Assembly: GCF_019343495.1 (NCBI RefSeq)
Contig: NZ_CP072549.1
Location: forward strand, 1,054,001-1,118,000
Length of the DNA: 64,000 bases
Direction of reading: 5' to 3'
DNA from: Acinetobacter lwoffii
GTDB lineage: Bacteria > Pseudomonadota > Gammaproteobacteria > Pseudomonadales > Moraxellaceae
Position numbers and translations under genes: made by a program. A model generated the notes under the pieces. It was not told the DNA's origin and ran no database searches. It saw only the letters and a list, made by a program, of their open reading frames with translations. Shown in pieces: positions 45,818 to 54,916 of this stretch. Each line of letters opens with the position of its first letter. Position 1 is the first letter of the stretch.

Positions 45818-46041
45818 GAGAGATTCCTTATGCGTTAAGTCAACATATTATACAGAGATTGGCGAATTTTTATAGTTGGCCACGCTGCTACTTGTACAAA
45901 AAGCATCTGAACAATAAAAATAAAAAATCAGATTCCTTTGTATTTTTTCAATAAGATAATTTAACCCGATTTGCATCTTGCTGATTTTAAGTACAAAACC
46001 AACGGGCGCTTCAGTCTGGAGCATTCACACCCATCTCAAGT

Positions 46042-46386
46042 TTAACGCAGTGCACCAATATAACGATGTGACACCTGTGCACGATAGATATCGTCTTCAT
46101 CCGGTTCGACCGAGATCAGCCCTTCCTGCTGGCTTGGGTGTGCAGATTCTGTTGGTGAATCTTGTGCTGTTTCCGAAATCTCCAGTACCATTTTCAGGCG
46201 CTGGATCAGATGATTCAAATCTGGGTCTTGGGTCTGCTCTGCCAGTTGAATCACATGCCGGGCATAATCCAGGTTCTCTACCAGATAAATTGCATCAATC
46301 ACCCGACCTGAAACACGTCGTAAACGCGCATAGATTAAAGTGGCCACTGAAAAAGCGTCATGGTTGCGTAACTGATTCTCTAACAT
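46042..46386 (-). CDS. Small hypothetical acidic protein
   Basis: The predicted protein of 114 residues begins MLENQLRNHDAFSVATLIYA at an ATG preceded by GGGGG five bases upstream; the frame can extend four codons further. The first 75 residues are helical with RRVSGRVIDAIYLVENLDYA and LAEQTQDPDLNHLIQRL, and the tail is Ser/Glu/Pro-rich. No signal peptide or membrane segment is visible, so it is likely cytoplasmic. I do not recognise a family. It lies between pyrB and rlmKL on the minus strand. Consistent codon use and a good ribosome-binding site support it being real. Confidence 0.65.
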   Translation of the reverse strand: MLENQLRNHDAFSVATLIYARLRRVSGRVIDAIYLVENLDYARHVIQLAEQTQDPDLNHLIQRLKMVLEISETAQDSPTESAHPSQQEGLISVEPDEDDIYRAQVSHRYIGALR

Positions 46387-46410
46387 CTTAACCCCCATTA
46401 TAAAATTGAA

Positions 46411-46453
46411 AAATCAGGCAGCCATCGCTCCCCATCGACTGACCGCCTGATTT
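46411..46453. repeat. Hairpin in the leader of the 114-residue hypothetical gene
   Basis: The arms aaatcaggc and gcctgattt enclose 25 bases. It lies 25 bases upstream of the minus-strand start and about 165 bases before rlmKL. Role unknown. Confidence 0.4.
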
Positions 46454-46618
46454 GCCATGTATAGAGCAAAATGCATACCAGTTCCTCAATTTATAGTGTG
46501 AATATTATTTTTCTCTATCACATGCCACGGCCTTTCAGAGAATTTCAAAAGCTTTCAATATAAAAATACGGTAAACTTAGCGCAGTTTTTTATTTATCTT
46601 TTTTGGTCTCTCTATTAT

Positions 46619-48823
46619 ATGAATACCTCTCCACGTTTAAGCAATTATTGGGTCACCTGTGCCGATGGTCTGGAAACCTTATTAGAAGAAGAAATACAAG
46701 GCTTAGGTGTTCAGAATATTGAGCGTTTTCCAGGCCGTCTAACCTTTAAAGGCACCCTAGAAAATGCTTATCGTATCTGCATGTGGTCACGTCTGGCGTC
46801 ACGTGTCTTGATGCCGATTCACACGCATGAAATTGAATTTTCTCATGATGCCCGTGATGTGGCAGAAGAATTATATGAAGGGGCTCTCAGTTTTGACTGG
46901 TCGCTGATTTTTGCACCACAAAGTACCTTTGCGATTCGTTTGCATGTCGAACGTGATATCAAGGTCAATACCCAGTTTGCGACTTTACGTGCCAAAGATG
47001 GTGTCGTAGATTCCTTTATGGAAGCCGTAGGCAAACGTCCAAGCATTGATACCAAACAGCCAGAAATCACCATGTATATTCTGGCAGGCAAGAAAGAACA
47101 TACTTACTGCCTGGACCTGTCTGGCGACTCTTTGCATAAACGCGGTTATCGCCGCTTTATGACTGACGCCCCGATCAAGGAAAACCTTGCTGCTGCGATT
47201 CTACAAAAAGGCCAGCTTAAACAGATTAATCCAGACATCATTGTCGATCCAATGTGTGGTTCAGGTACCTTTATTATTGAATCCCTAATGATTTTGACCG
47301 ACCGTGCACCGGGTCTGGTCCGTCGTTTCGGTTTTAATGGCTGGAATGGCCATGACCATGAACTGTGGATGAGCATCAAGGCCGAAGCTGCTGAACGTCA
47401 TCAAGCGGCAATGGAAAATCCATTACCACAATTCTATGCCTTCGATGCGGACTGGGAAGCGGTGAAAGCCACCAGACAAAATATTATCGCGGCGGGTTTT
47501 GAAGCTGCTCTCGACAATATCATGATCGAAGAACGGACTTTAAATGACTGGCCTGATTTCCATGCAGAAGGCAAGAAAGTATTCTTCGTGACCAACCCGC
47601 CATATGGCGAACGTCTCGGCGATAAAGCGCAAAACCGTTCTTTATACCTGGGTTTATCGGCTTTATTGCAAAAGAATTTCCCGAATCAAAAAGCGGCTGT
47701 GATTGCCTCCCAAGTGGAACAGGCCGATGTGCTGGCGTTCAATGATCCGCAAATCCTGCGTTTGATGAATGGTAAATTGCCGATCTATATCCGCTTCGGT
47801 ACGGTTAAACCGGCCGCAGTGGTACGTCCATTCCTAGAAAGCTGGCAGCCTCAGCAGTTTGAACCGATTGAAGGTGCGATGGAGTTTGCCAACCGTCTGA
47901 CCAAAAATATGCAAGCTCTAAAAAAATGGGCAGTCAAGGAACAGATCCATTGTTTACGTCTCTATGATGCAGATTTACCTGATTTTAACGTCGCAGTAGA
48001 TCTGTATGGCGAGCGTTTGCATGTACAAGAATATGCGCCACCTAAAACTATTGATCCGGAAAAAGCCAAAAAACGTTTCAACCTGGCCTTACAGGCCATT
48101 CGTGCCGTGACCGGTTTGGGCCGTGATGCGATCTTTATCAAAACGCGTGCACGTCAGGAAGGTAAAAACCAGTACACCAAACAAAGTACAGCTTCTAAAC
48201 GTTTTATCGTGCAGGAAGGCAAAGCCAAGATTCTGGTCAACCTGACCGATTACCTGGATACCGGTCTGTTTCTGGATCACCGTCAAATGCGTTTACGTAT
48301 TGCACGTGAAGCAAAAGGCAAACACTTCCTGAACCTGTACAGCTATACCTCAACGGCAAGTTTACATGCTGCTTTGGGTGGTGCTGCAAGTACAACCAGC
48401 GTCGATCTGTCGAATACTTATTTGAACTGGTCTAAAGAAAATTTTGTTCTGAACGGCTTGACCGTGGATCATGCGGATGAACAGCATCAGTTCTTTGCCT
48501 CTGACTGTTTCGAATGGCTAAAAGAAGGTCATGAGCAATATGAGCTGATCTTTATCGACCCACCAACCTTCTCAAACTCGAAGAAATTCTACGGGACCTT
48601 TGACGTACAGCGCGACCATTTGTCCCTGTTAAAACGTGCGATGAACCGCTTAACCACTGATGGTACCTTGTATTTCTCAAATAACTATCGTGGTTTTGAG
48701 ATGGATGAAGAAATTCTGGCCTTCTTTGATGTTGAAGAAATTACCCAGGAAACCATTGGACCTGACTTCAAGCGGAATCAAAAGATTCACCGTGCCTGGA
48801 AAATCCGTCATCCGCAAGTGTAA
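46619..48823 (+). CDS. rlmL: Bifunctional 23S rRNA methyltransferase RlmKL
   Basis: The 734-residue protein carries two methyltransferases: the N-terminal half (THUMP domain about 45-155, then SAM motif VDPMCGSGTFIIES and catalytic NPPYGERLG) makes m2G2445, and the C-terminal half (FLNLYSYTSTASLHAALGGA and IDPPTFSNSKK) makes m7G2069 of 23S rRNA. The fused form is that of E. coli RlmKL (702 residues). THUMP helps bind rRNA. The gene is monocistronic with a 230-base upstream gap. Confidence 0.95.
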   Translation: MNTSPRLSNYWVTCADGLETLLEEEIQGLGVQNIERFPGRLTFKGTLENAYRICMWSRLASRVLMPIHTHEIEFSHDARDVAEELYEGALSFDWSLIFAPQSTFAIRLHVERDIKVNTQFATLRAKDGVVDSFMEAVGKRPSIDTKQPEITMYILAGKKEHTYCLDLSGDSLHKRGYRRFMTDAPIKENLAAAILQKGQLKQINPDIIVDPMCGSGTFIIESLMILTDRAPGLVRRFGFNGWNGHDHELWMSIKAEAAERHQAAMENPLPQFYAFDADWEAVKATRQNIIAAGFEAALDNIMIEERTLNDWPDFHAEGKKVFFVTNPPYGERLGDKAQNRSLYLGLSALLQKNFPNQKAAVIASQVEQADVLAFNDPQILRLMNGKLPIYIRFGTVKPAAVVRPFLESWQPQQFEPIEGAMEFANRLTKNMQALKKWAVKEQIHCLRLYDADLPDFNVAVDLYGERLHVQEYAPPKTIDPEKAKKRFNLALQAIRAVTGLGRDAIFIKTRARQEGKNQYTKQSTASKRFIVQEGKAKILVNLTDYLDTGLFLDHRQMRLRIAREAKGKHFLNLYSYTSTASLHAALGGAASTTSVDLSNTYLNWSKENFVLNGLTVDHADEQHQFFASDCFEWLKEGHEQYELIFIDPPTFSNSKKFYGTFDVQRDHLSLLKRAMNRLTTDGTLYFSNNYRGFEMDEEILAFFDVEEITQETIGPDFKRNQKIHRAWKIRHPQV

Positions 48824-48960
48824 TTTGATGATGAATTAACTGTCTTTATCACGATTGATATCTTCTTTATTTTCCCTGAGCTGAGTTTTAAGCAATGTTT
48901 TAAAGCTCGCCACAACAAGAATACAAAAGTGTCGTGATGCTCGAAGTTAAAAATAAGATT

Positions 48961-48988
48961 AAAAAACCCAGCCTAGGCTGGGTTTTTT
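48961..48988. terminator. Bidirectional terminator between rlmKL and clpB
   Basis: Perfect palindrome with arms aaaaaacccagcct and aggctgggtttttt. The T-run on each strand can end both convergent genes. Confidence 0.92.
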
Positions 48989-49005
48989 TTGCAAGGAGAG
49001 CCGGT

Positions 49006-51585
49006 TTAGTTAAGTTTCATTTTTTCAAAGATTAACTCACCTGCTTCAGCTTTCACCAGAATGGTATCGCCCGGCTGGAATTCTCCGCCCAGGATTTTCT
49101 GCGCCAGACCATTTTCAATCCGCTGCTGGATTGCACGTTTCAGTGGACGTGCACCATACAGCGGATCAAAACCGGCCTCGATCAGCTGATCGAAAGCGCT
49201 GTCATCTACCGACAAGCGCATATCGCGTTCTGCCAGACGTTGACGTAAACGGTCCAACTGGATATCGGCAATACCGCGAATCTGGTCTTTTTCCAGCGCA
49301 TGGAACACTACCAGTTCATCAATACGGTTGATAAATTCCGGACGGAAATGTTCCGATACCGCATTCATCACCACCGTACGGACTTCTTCTTTAGTGGCAT
49401 TACCGCCCAATTCACGTACATCCTGCGAACCCAGGTTCGAAGTCATGACGATCACAGAGTTTTTAAAGTCCACTACCCGGCCTTGCGAGTCAGTTAAACG
49501 GCCATCATCCAGTACCTGTAGCAAGATGTTAAATACGTCCGGATGCGCTTTTTCGACTTCATCAAACAAGATCACACTATACGGTTTACGACGTACGGCT
49601 TCAGTAAGCACCCCACCTTCTTCATAACCGACATAGCCCGGAGGCGCACCAACCAAACGGCTGACCGAATGTTTTTCCATAAATTCTGACATATCGATAC
49701 GCACCATGGCATCGTCGCTGTCAAACAGGAAATTCGCCAAGGCTTTGGTCAATTCTGTTTTACCGACACCCGTTGGCCCCAGGAACAGGAATGACCCACT
49801 TGGACGGTTCGGATCTGACAGACCGGCACGTGAACGGCGTACTGCATTGGATACCGCCACCACGGCTTCATCTTGCCCTACTACACGGTTATGCAGGAAT
49901 TCTTCCATATGTAGCAATTTGTCACGCTCGCCTTGCAGCATTTTCGCAACCGGAATACCGGTCGCAGCACTCACTACTTCAGCAATTTCATTGTCGGTGA
50001 CTTTGTTACGCAGCAATTTTGGCGTTGCGCTTTCATCGGCTTTTTCAGCCAGTTCAAGCTGCTTTTGCAACTCTGGTATCACGCCATATTGCAAACGCGC
50101 GGCCTCGCCCAGATCACCTTCACGTTGCGCTTTTTCAAGTGCTGTACGTGCCTGATCCAGTTTGATCTGTACGTCTTTATTGCCTTCGACCAGCGCTTTA
50201 TCTGCACGCCAGACTTCTTCCAGGTCATGATACTCTTTTTCAACTGTGGCGATCTGATCGGACAAGTATTGAATCTCAGCTTTGGCACCTGAGTCTTCAT
50301 CTTTTTTCACCGCTTCCAGCTGCATTTTTAACTGAATCAGACGGCGTTCCAGTTTATCTAAAGCTTCTGGCTTAGAATCGAGTTCCATTTTGATGCGCGA
50401 TGCTGCTTCATCAATCAGGTCAATGGCTTTATCCGGCAACTGACGATCGGTAATATAACGATGCGACATTTTCGCCGCCGCAATAATCGCGGAATCCAGA
50501 ATCTGTACCCCGTGATGGGTAGCATAGCGATCTTTCAAACCACGCAGAATCGCAATGGTATCTTCTACGCTTGGCTCATCGACAAGCACTTTCTGGAAAC
50601 GACGTTCCAGCGCTGCATCTTTTTCAATATACTGACGATATTCATCCAGTGTGGTCGCACCGACGCAGCGCAGCTCGCCACGGGCCAGCGCAGGTTTCAG
50701 CATGTTACCGGCATCCATCGCGCCATCACCTTTACCGGCACCCACCAAGGTATGCAACTCGTCGATAAACAGGATGATTTCGCCTTCATGTTTGGCAATA
50801 TCTTTCAGAACGGCTTTTAAGCGTTCTTCAAACTCACCACGGTATTTGGCACCGGCCAGCAAAGAACCCAGATCAAGTGATAAAACACGTTTACCTTTGA
50901 GTCCTTCAGGCACTTCACCATTGATAATCCGCTGCGCCAGACCTTCGACGATTGCAGTTTTACCGACCCCTGGCTCACCGATGAGTACCGGGTTATTTTT
51001 GGTACGGCGTGATAAGACCTGAATGGTACGGCGGATTTCATCATCACGGCCAATCACAGGATCAAGCTTGCCTGCCAATGCACGTTCAGTTAAATCAATG
51101 GTGTACTTATTCAGTGAATCACGCTGATCTTCATGATTGTTGCTCATGACTTTTTCATCGCCTCGAAATTGATTAATCACTTGACCTAAAGTTTCTGCCT
51201 TTACGCCAACACTATTTAATAAGGTTTTGGTATTTCCGGTTTCTGCCAGTGCCAACAGCACCCAATCCGTAGATAAAAATTCATCTCCGGCTTTTTGCGC
51301 AAAGCTGTCTGCCAAATGCAATACTTTTGCCGCTTCAGGACTGAGATTGATATCTGCTGATGGATTGGTCAGGGTTGCCGCATTGCTCAATGCTGTTTGC
51401 AACTTGGTTTGTAGCTCACGCAGATTAGCACCAGCTTGTTGTAGCAGGCTGACATTGGATGCCTCATCCATCAAGGTGGCTAAGATATGGATTCCATCAA
51501 TCGAAGTATGATCCTTACTCATGGCCAGCGATTGCGCATCGGAAAGGGTTTGCTGCAGGCGATTGGTAAATTTTTCAAAACGCAT
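49006..51585 (-). CDS. clpB: ATP-dependent disaggregase ClpB
   Basis: ClpB pulls polypeptides out of aggregates together with DnaK. The 859-residue protein has an N-terminal Clp domain (about 1-145), first AAA+ module with Walker A GEPGVGKT, a coiled-coil middle domain (about 410-520) and second AAA+ module with Walker A GPTGVGKT, then the C-terminal D2 domain. [21 protein letters not shown] marks D2. No ClpP-binding loop (IGF) is seen, as expected for ClpB. The start ATG has GAGGAA upstream. A strong sigma-32 promoter lies in front of it, linking it to RpoH encoded at 21.4 kb. Confidence 0.97.
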   Translation of the reverse strand: MRFEKFTNRLQQTLSDAQSLAMSKDHTSIDGIHILATLMDEASNVSLLQQAGANLRELQTKLQTALSNAATLTNPSADINLSPEAAKVLHLADSFAQKAGDEFLSTDWVLLALAETGNTKTLLNSVGVKAETLGQVINQFRGDEKVMSNNHEDQRDSLNKYTIDLTERALAGKLDPVIGRDDEIRRTIQVLSRRTKNNPVLIGEPGVGKTAIVEGLAQRIINGEVPEGLKGKRVLSLDLGSLLAGAKYRGEFEERLKAVLKDIAKHEGEIILFIDELHTLVGAGKGDGAMDAGNMLKPALARGELRCVGATTLDEYRQYIEKDAALERRFQKVLVDEPSVEDTIAILRGLKDRYATHHGVQILDSAIIAAAKMSHRYITDRQLPDKAIDLIDEAASRIKMELDSKPEALDKLERRLIQLKMQLEAVKKDEDSGAKAEIQYLSDQIATVEKEYHDLEEVWRADKALVEGNKDVQIKLDQARTALEKAQREGDLGEAARLQYGVIPELQKQLELAEKADESATPKLLRNKVTDNEIAEVVSAATGIPVAKMLQGERDKLLHMEEFLHNRVVGQDEAVVAVSNAVRRSRAGLSDPNRPSGSFLFLGPTGVGKTELTKALANFLFDSDDAMVRIDMSEFMEKHSVSRLVGAPPGYVGYEEGGVLTEAVRRKPYSVILFDEVEKAHPDVFNILLQVLDDGRLTDSQGRVVDFKNSVIVMTSNLGSQDVRELGGNATKEEVRTVVMNAVSEHFRPEFINRIDELVVFHALEKDQIRGIADIQLDRLRQRLAERDMRLSVDDSAFDQLIEAGFDPLYGARPLKRAIQQRIENGLAQKILGGEFQPGDTILVKAEAGELIFEKMKLN

Positions 51586-51623
51586 TCTTGTTATTCCTCA
51601 CAACAAATTTTCTACTTGATGGA

Positions 51624-51652
51624 TATATGGGTGCGCTTGATAAAATTTCAAA
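51624..51652 (-). promoter_or_regulatory. Sigma-32 (heat-shock) promoter of clpB
   Basis: On the minus strand TTTGAAA (-35, 51646-51652) and ACCCATATA (-10, 51624-51632) are separated by 13 bases, close to the sigma-32 consensus CTTGAAA/CCCCATNTA, and lie about 40 bases before the clpB start. Confidence 0.8.
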
Positions 51653-51840
51653 TCATTTTTATATATTTTTCAAAAACTTAATTTATATTAGGAGACAGAT
51701 ATCAGTAATAATATTGGTATATATAAAGCAGATTTCAAGAGCACCAAAAAGAATTTTTATTTGCTTATTCAGATGATCTGTATTGAATTTCCTTTCTGAT
51801 CGAGATTAATGGTTTTTCAGGAAATTTAATAGAAGACGAC

Positions 51841-52191
51841 TTAAATGTGTCGCATCCGTTCCAGAAGATCGATTACTTTGCTGAATCCTTGCGGCGTTTG
51901 GATCAGCCTACGTGGTAACTGATCATCTAGATAGCGATTTGGTGAATTGATAAAAAGGCGCATTACTTCAAAATCGCCACCAGCAAGCTTAAACAATTGC
52001 TGATAAAGCTGCACTAAAGCGAGTGCCTGTTTTCCTTCACTCGTATGCGGATCTAAATCATCCATGTGCACAAGTGATAATACCTCTTGCTCCGGGACGC
52101 CGAGAATGGTAGCAAGTTCCGATTGCGTAAGCTGTAATTGCTCGGCTATTCGACTTGTGGCTTTCACTAATACTGTAGTTGGTAATGTCAT
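51841..52191 (-). CDS. Xre/MbcA/ParS-type antitoxin-like protein, solitary
   Basis: The 116-residue protein matches the toxin-binding domain of the Xre-MbcA-ParS family (antitoxins of RES toxins) in its C-terminal half: RLFINSPNRYLDDQLPRRLI followed by TPQGFSKVIDLLERM. The N-terminal half, SRIAEQLQLTQSELATILGV, looks like a helix-turn-helix. No RES-domain or other toxin gene is adjacent. It could be an orphan antitoxin or a regulator. The start at 52191 is preferred because AAGAAG stands six bases upstream; the frame's earlier ATG adds five residues. Confidence 0.75.
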   Translation of the reverse strand: MTLPTTVLVKATSRIAEQLQLTQSELATILGVPEQEVLSLVHMDDLDPHTSEGKQALALVQLYQQLFKLAGGDFEVMRLFINSPNRYLDDQLPRRLIQTPQGFSKVIDLLERMRHI

Positions 52192-52306
52192 GGCTTCTTG
52201 ATACATTTTTTAAGGCCTATCTTCTTATGTTCATTTGATTATGCCGTTTTTAGTTTCCGACATCTATGTTTATGTTGTGTGAACTCAAGTTTGTTAATTT
52301 CTAAAA

Positions 52307-52331
52307 ATAAAAACACCCTCATAGGAGGGTG
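52307..52331 (-). terminator. Intrinsic terminator of tas
   Basis: The arms caccctc and gagggtg around a four-base loop are followed on the minus strand by a T-rich tract, about 20 bases after the tas stop. Confidence 0.75.
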
Positions 52332-52350
52332 CATTTCAATCAGCACAAAG

Positions 52351-53400
52351 TTAAGGTGCCGGATTCGGCTGCTGACGGTGAATATCTTCAATACCTTTAA
52401 GAATCTCTTCCGACAGATCAATTTCAAATGCATGAATATTTTCTTTCAGCTGATCCAGATTGGTGGCACCAATAATCGTACTGGTCACAAAGAACTGCTG
52501 CTTGATAAAGGCCAAAGCCAATTGGGTGAGACTTAAGCCATGCTGTTCTGCCAGCTGGGCATATTGCTCGGTTGCCCATTCACTTTGCGGATTGCTATAA
52601 CGGCTAAAGCGGGAGAACAAGGTGACACGCGCATTGGCAGGAAGTGCACCATGCCGGAATTTACCAGTCAGATAACCAAATGCCAAAGGTGAATACGCCA
52701 ATAAGCCTACGTTTTCATATCGGGCAATTTCTGACATACCGATTTCATAAGTACGGTTCAGCAGGTTATAGGGATTTTGTACACTGACGAATTTCGACAA
52801 ACCTAATTTCTCTGCGAGGTGCAGAAATTTCATCGTGCCCCACGGGGTTTCATTGGAAAGACCAATATAACGGATACGGCCTTTTTTAATTTCATCCTGC
52901 AAGGCAGTCAGGGTTTCTTCCAGATCCGTTACGGCACGGTCTTCTGCCGCTTCAGCATTGCCATAACCCAACTTGCCAAAGAAATTGGTTGGGCGTTGCG
53001 GCCAGTGTAACTGATACAGATCAATATAATCCGTTTGTAGGCGTGACAATGACTGGTCAATGGCTGCTGAAATTTCATCGGCAACGAAACGGGTTTGACC
53101 ATCCCGGATATGGCTACCACCTTGCGATGGTCCGGCAATTTTTGAGGCTAAAAAGAGTTTGTCACGGCCACCACGTGCAGCGATCCAGTTCCCGATAATA
53201 CGCTCGGTAGCACCTTGCGTTTCAGGTTTTGGCGGTACCGGGTACATTTCCGCAGTATCCCAGAAATACAGTCCCTGATCTAAAGCATAATCCAGTTGCT
53301 GAAAAGCCTGTTCTTGCGTGTTCTGCTCACCAAAGGTCATGGTGCCCAAACAAATTTCTGGCAAAAGAATGCCGGTATCCGCCAACGGTCTGAATTGCAT
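52351..53400 (-). CDS. tas: NADP(H)-dependent aldo-keto reductase Tas
   Basis: The 349-residue protein is nearly colinear with E. coli Tas (346): LGTMTFGEQNTQEQAFQQLD near the start, DTAEMYPVPPKPETQGATE with the catalytic Asp-Tyr region, and LFLASKIAGPSQ with the catalytic Lys. The C-terminal NADP(H)-binding segment includes TSTIIGATNLDQLKENI. Members form an (alpha/beta)8 barrel and reduce carbonyls; the E. coli protein was found by suppression of tyrosine auxotrophy, and its natural substrate is unsettled. It is monocistronic. Confidence 0.93.
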   Translation of the reverse strand: MQFRPLADTGILLPEICLGTMTFGEQNTQEQAFQQLDYALDQGLYFWDTAEMYPVPPKPETQGATERIIGNWIAARGGRDKLFLASKIAGPSQGGSHIRDGQTRFVADEISAAIDQSLSRLQTDYIDLYQLHWPQRPTNFFGKLGYGNAEAAEDRAVTDLEETLTALQDEIKKGRIRYIGLSNETPWGTMKFLHLAEKLGLSKFVSVQNPYNLLNRTYEIGMSEIARYENVGLLAYSPLAFGYLTGKFRHGALPANARVTLFSRFSRYSNPQSEWATEQYAQLAEQHGLSLTQLALAFIKQQFFVTSTIIGATNLDQLKENIHAFEIDLSEEILKGIEDIHRQQPNPAP

Positions 53401-53532
53401 AAAAACATCCTGTGAATTTTATTCAGTGAATTGAGATCAAGTGGGCTATAGCCTATCGGAATTATAAGGGGAGCTTAAATCATCTTTTCTGAGAAGCTTG
53501 TTCTAAATTTTTATGTATTAAGTAATGACGCA

Positions 53533-53564
53533 TTAAAAAGCAAATCCGAAGATTTGCTTTTTAA
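53533..53564 (-). terminator. Intrinsic terminator of crp
   Basis: Perfect 14-base arms, ttaaaaagcaaatc and gatttgctttttaa, flank CGAA (UUCG loop on the minus transcript). It lies just after the crp stop. Confidence 0.9.
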
Positions 53565-53572
53565 TATCTGGA

Positions 53573-54280
53573 TTATTCGTCTATGGCACCATCTGCAACT
53601 GCTTCAGACGCTTCTTCTAGTGAAGCATCAAAGATCAGGATGGCTTTACCATCGGTTTCGATCATGCCCTGCTCTTCTAGCGTTTTCAGTACGCGACCCA
53701 CCATTTCACGGGAACAGCCAACAATACGGCCAATTTCCTGACGGGTAATACGAATCTGACGGCCATTCGGCAAAATCATCGCTTCTGGCTGTGAAGACAG
53801 GTCGATCAGGCAACGTGCAATCCGGCCTGAAACATCAATAAATGCCAGATCAGTGACTTTACGTGTGGTATTTTTCAAACGACGTACTAATTGAGCAAAT
53901 ACCGCATAGCTCAGATCAGGATATTGCTTGCTGATTTCGTGAAAGTTTTCATAGGTAATTTCGGCAATTTCACACACATCACGCGTACGAACTTCCGCAG
54001 TACGTTGTGGATTAACCTCGAATAGACCCATTTCCCCAAAGAAGTCACCCGCATTTAAATAAGCCACGACAATTTCACGATCATCATCTTCACGAAGAAT
54101 GATAGATACAGACCCCTTCAGAATTAAATATAAAGATTTAGATTCTGATCCTGCATCAATGATCGTGGTACGTTTTGGATAACGATTAATATATGCACGT
54201 TTTAACAGTGCTTTCACGGATTCTGGTAATTGCCCCGGAGAAAGCGCATCAGTGCTTAATTGTGAAAAGTTTGAAGTCAT
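53573..54280 (-). CDS. crp: cAMP receptor protein (CRP/Vfr)
   Basis: The 235-residue regulator has a cyclic-nucleotide-binding domain (about 20-130) with the phosphate-binding cassette GEMGLFEVNPQRTAEVRT, the dimer helix FAQLVRRLKNTTRKVTDLAF, and a C-terminal winged HTH, TRQEIGRIVGCSREMVGRVL, almost identical to CRP and Vfr. The cassette has Arg-Thr in the position of the Arg-Ser that holds cAMP in E. coli CRP. The protein ends with an acidic tail (ASLEEASEAVADGAIDE) not present in E. coli CRP. It is divergent from an OsmC-family gene, as crp is from yhfA in E. coli. GGAACTGTT precedes the ATG. Confidence 0.94.
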   Translation of the reverse strand: MTSNFSQLSTDALSPGQLPESVKALLKRAYINRYPKRTTIIDAGSESKSLYLILKGSVSIILREDDDREIVVAYLNAGDFFGEMGLFEVNPQRTAEVRTRDVCEIAEITYENFHEISKQYPDLSYAVFAQLVRRLKNTTRKVTDLAFIDVSGRIARCLIDLSSQPEAMILPNGRQIRITRQEIGRIVGCSREMVGRVLKTLEEQGMIETDGKAILIFDASLEEASEAVADGAIDE

Positions 54281-54327
54281 GCTAACAGTTCCGATTATGG
54301 ATAATTTATAGATCGCACAAGACCTAA

Positions 54328-54342
54328 TGTGAACTTGTCACA
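54328..54342. promoter_or_regulatory. Possible CRP-like palindrome between crp and the OsmC gene
   Basis: tgtga-acttg-tcaca is an exact inverted repeat of the CRP half-sites, but with five central bases instead of six. It lies 48 bases upstream of crp, a position suitable for autoregulation. The odd spacing makes it uncertain. Confidence 0.35.
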
Positions 54343-54427
54343 CAGTGGGATTGAAATTCCGTATCAACCCAATTTATGTTAGTGTACAGTTACTTGACAA
54401 ATTTATAGCTTTTTTTAGGTAGTTGCA

Positions 54428-54850
54428 ATGCAAACAAGCGTTCATTGGTTAGAGAATGTTGCTTTTGAAGCAAAAACTCAAAGTGGTCATAGCCTTATCA
54501 TGGATGGTTCAGCTGAATACGGTGGTGAAAACCGTGGTCCCCGTCCTATGGAACTGCTTTTAACGGGTCTGGGCGGTTGTGCGTCTTTTGATATTGTTAC
54601 CATTTTAAAGAAGGCTCGTCAGGATATTACCGATGTACGCTGCGAATTAAAGGCTGAACGTGCAGATACAATTCCGGCAGTATTCACGAAAATTCACTTG
54701 CATTTTGTAGTGACCGGCAAAGCGATTAAAGAGAAACAGGTCGCAAAAGCCGTAGAACTTTCTGCTGAAAAATATTGCTCTGCCAGCAAAATGCTGTCTG
54801 ATGGCGGTGTTGAAATCACCCATGATTATGAAATAATCGAAGCAGAATAA
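54428..54850 (+). CDS. OsmC family protein (YhfA-like)
   Basis: The 140-residue protein has the OsmC fold signatures NRGPRPMELLLTGLGGCASF and AVELSAEKYCSASKML, each with the conserved Cys (Cys60 region and Cys about 119) that form the peroxidatic pair in active family members. E. coli YhfA, divergent from crp in the same way, is the closest relative by context. OsmC/Ohr proteins reduce organic hydroperoxides, but YhfA-type members are not well characterised, so an enzymatic role is inferred. Confidence 0.87.
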   Translation: MQTSVHWLENVAFEAKTQSGHSLIMDGSAEYGGENRGPRPMELLLTGLGGCASFDIVTILKKARQDITDVRCELKAERADTIPAVFTKIHLHFVVTGKAIKEKQVAKAVELSAEKYCSASKMLSDGGVEITHDYEIIEAE

Positions 54851-54864
54851 AATCTAGATTCTGT

Positions 54865-54896
54865 AAAAAAAGCGGCTGGAAAAGCTGCTTTTTTTG
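54865..54896. terminator. Terminator between the OsmC and metallophosphoesterase genes
   Basis: The arms aaaaaaagcggct and agctgcttttttt (one G-U pair) around a GGAAA loop lie between the convergent genes. Signals on both strands are adequate. Confidence 0.82.
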
Positions 54897-54916
54897 TATC
54901 AGAAAATTGCCTTTTC

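Noticed and set aside
49131..51511. Several long plus-strand frames opposite clpB
   Set aside because: They are antisense shadows of the strongly conserved clpB coding sequence, with Ser/Arg/Pro-rich translations and no ribosome-binding sites.
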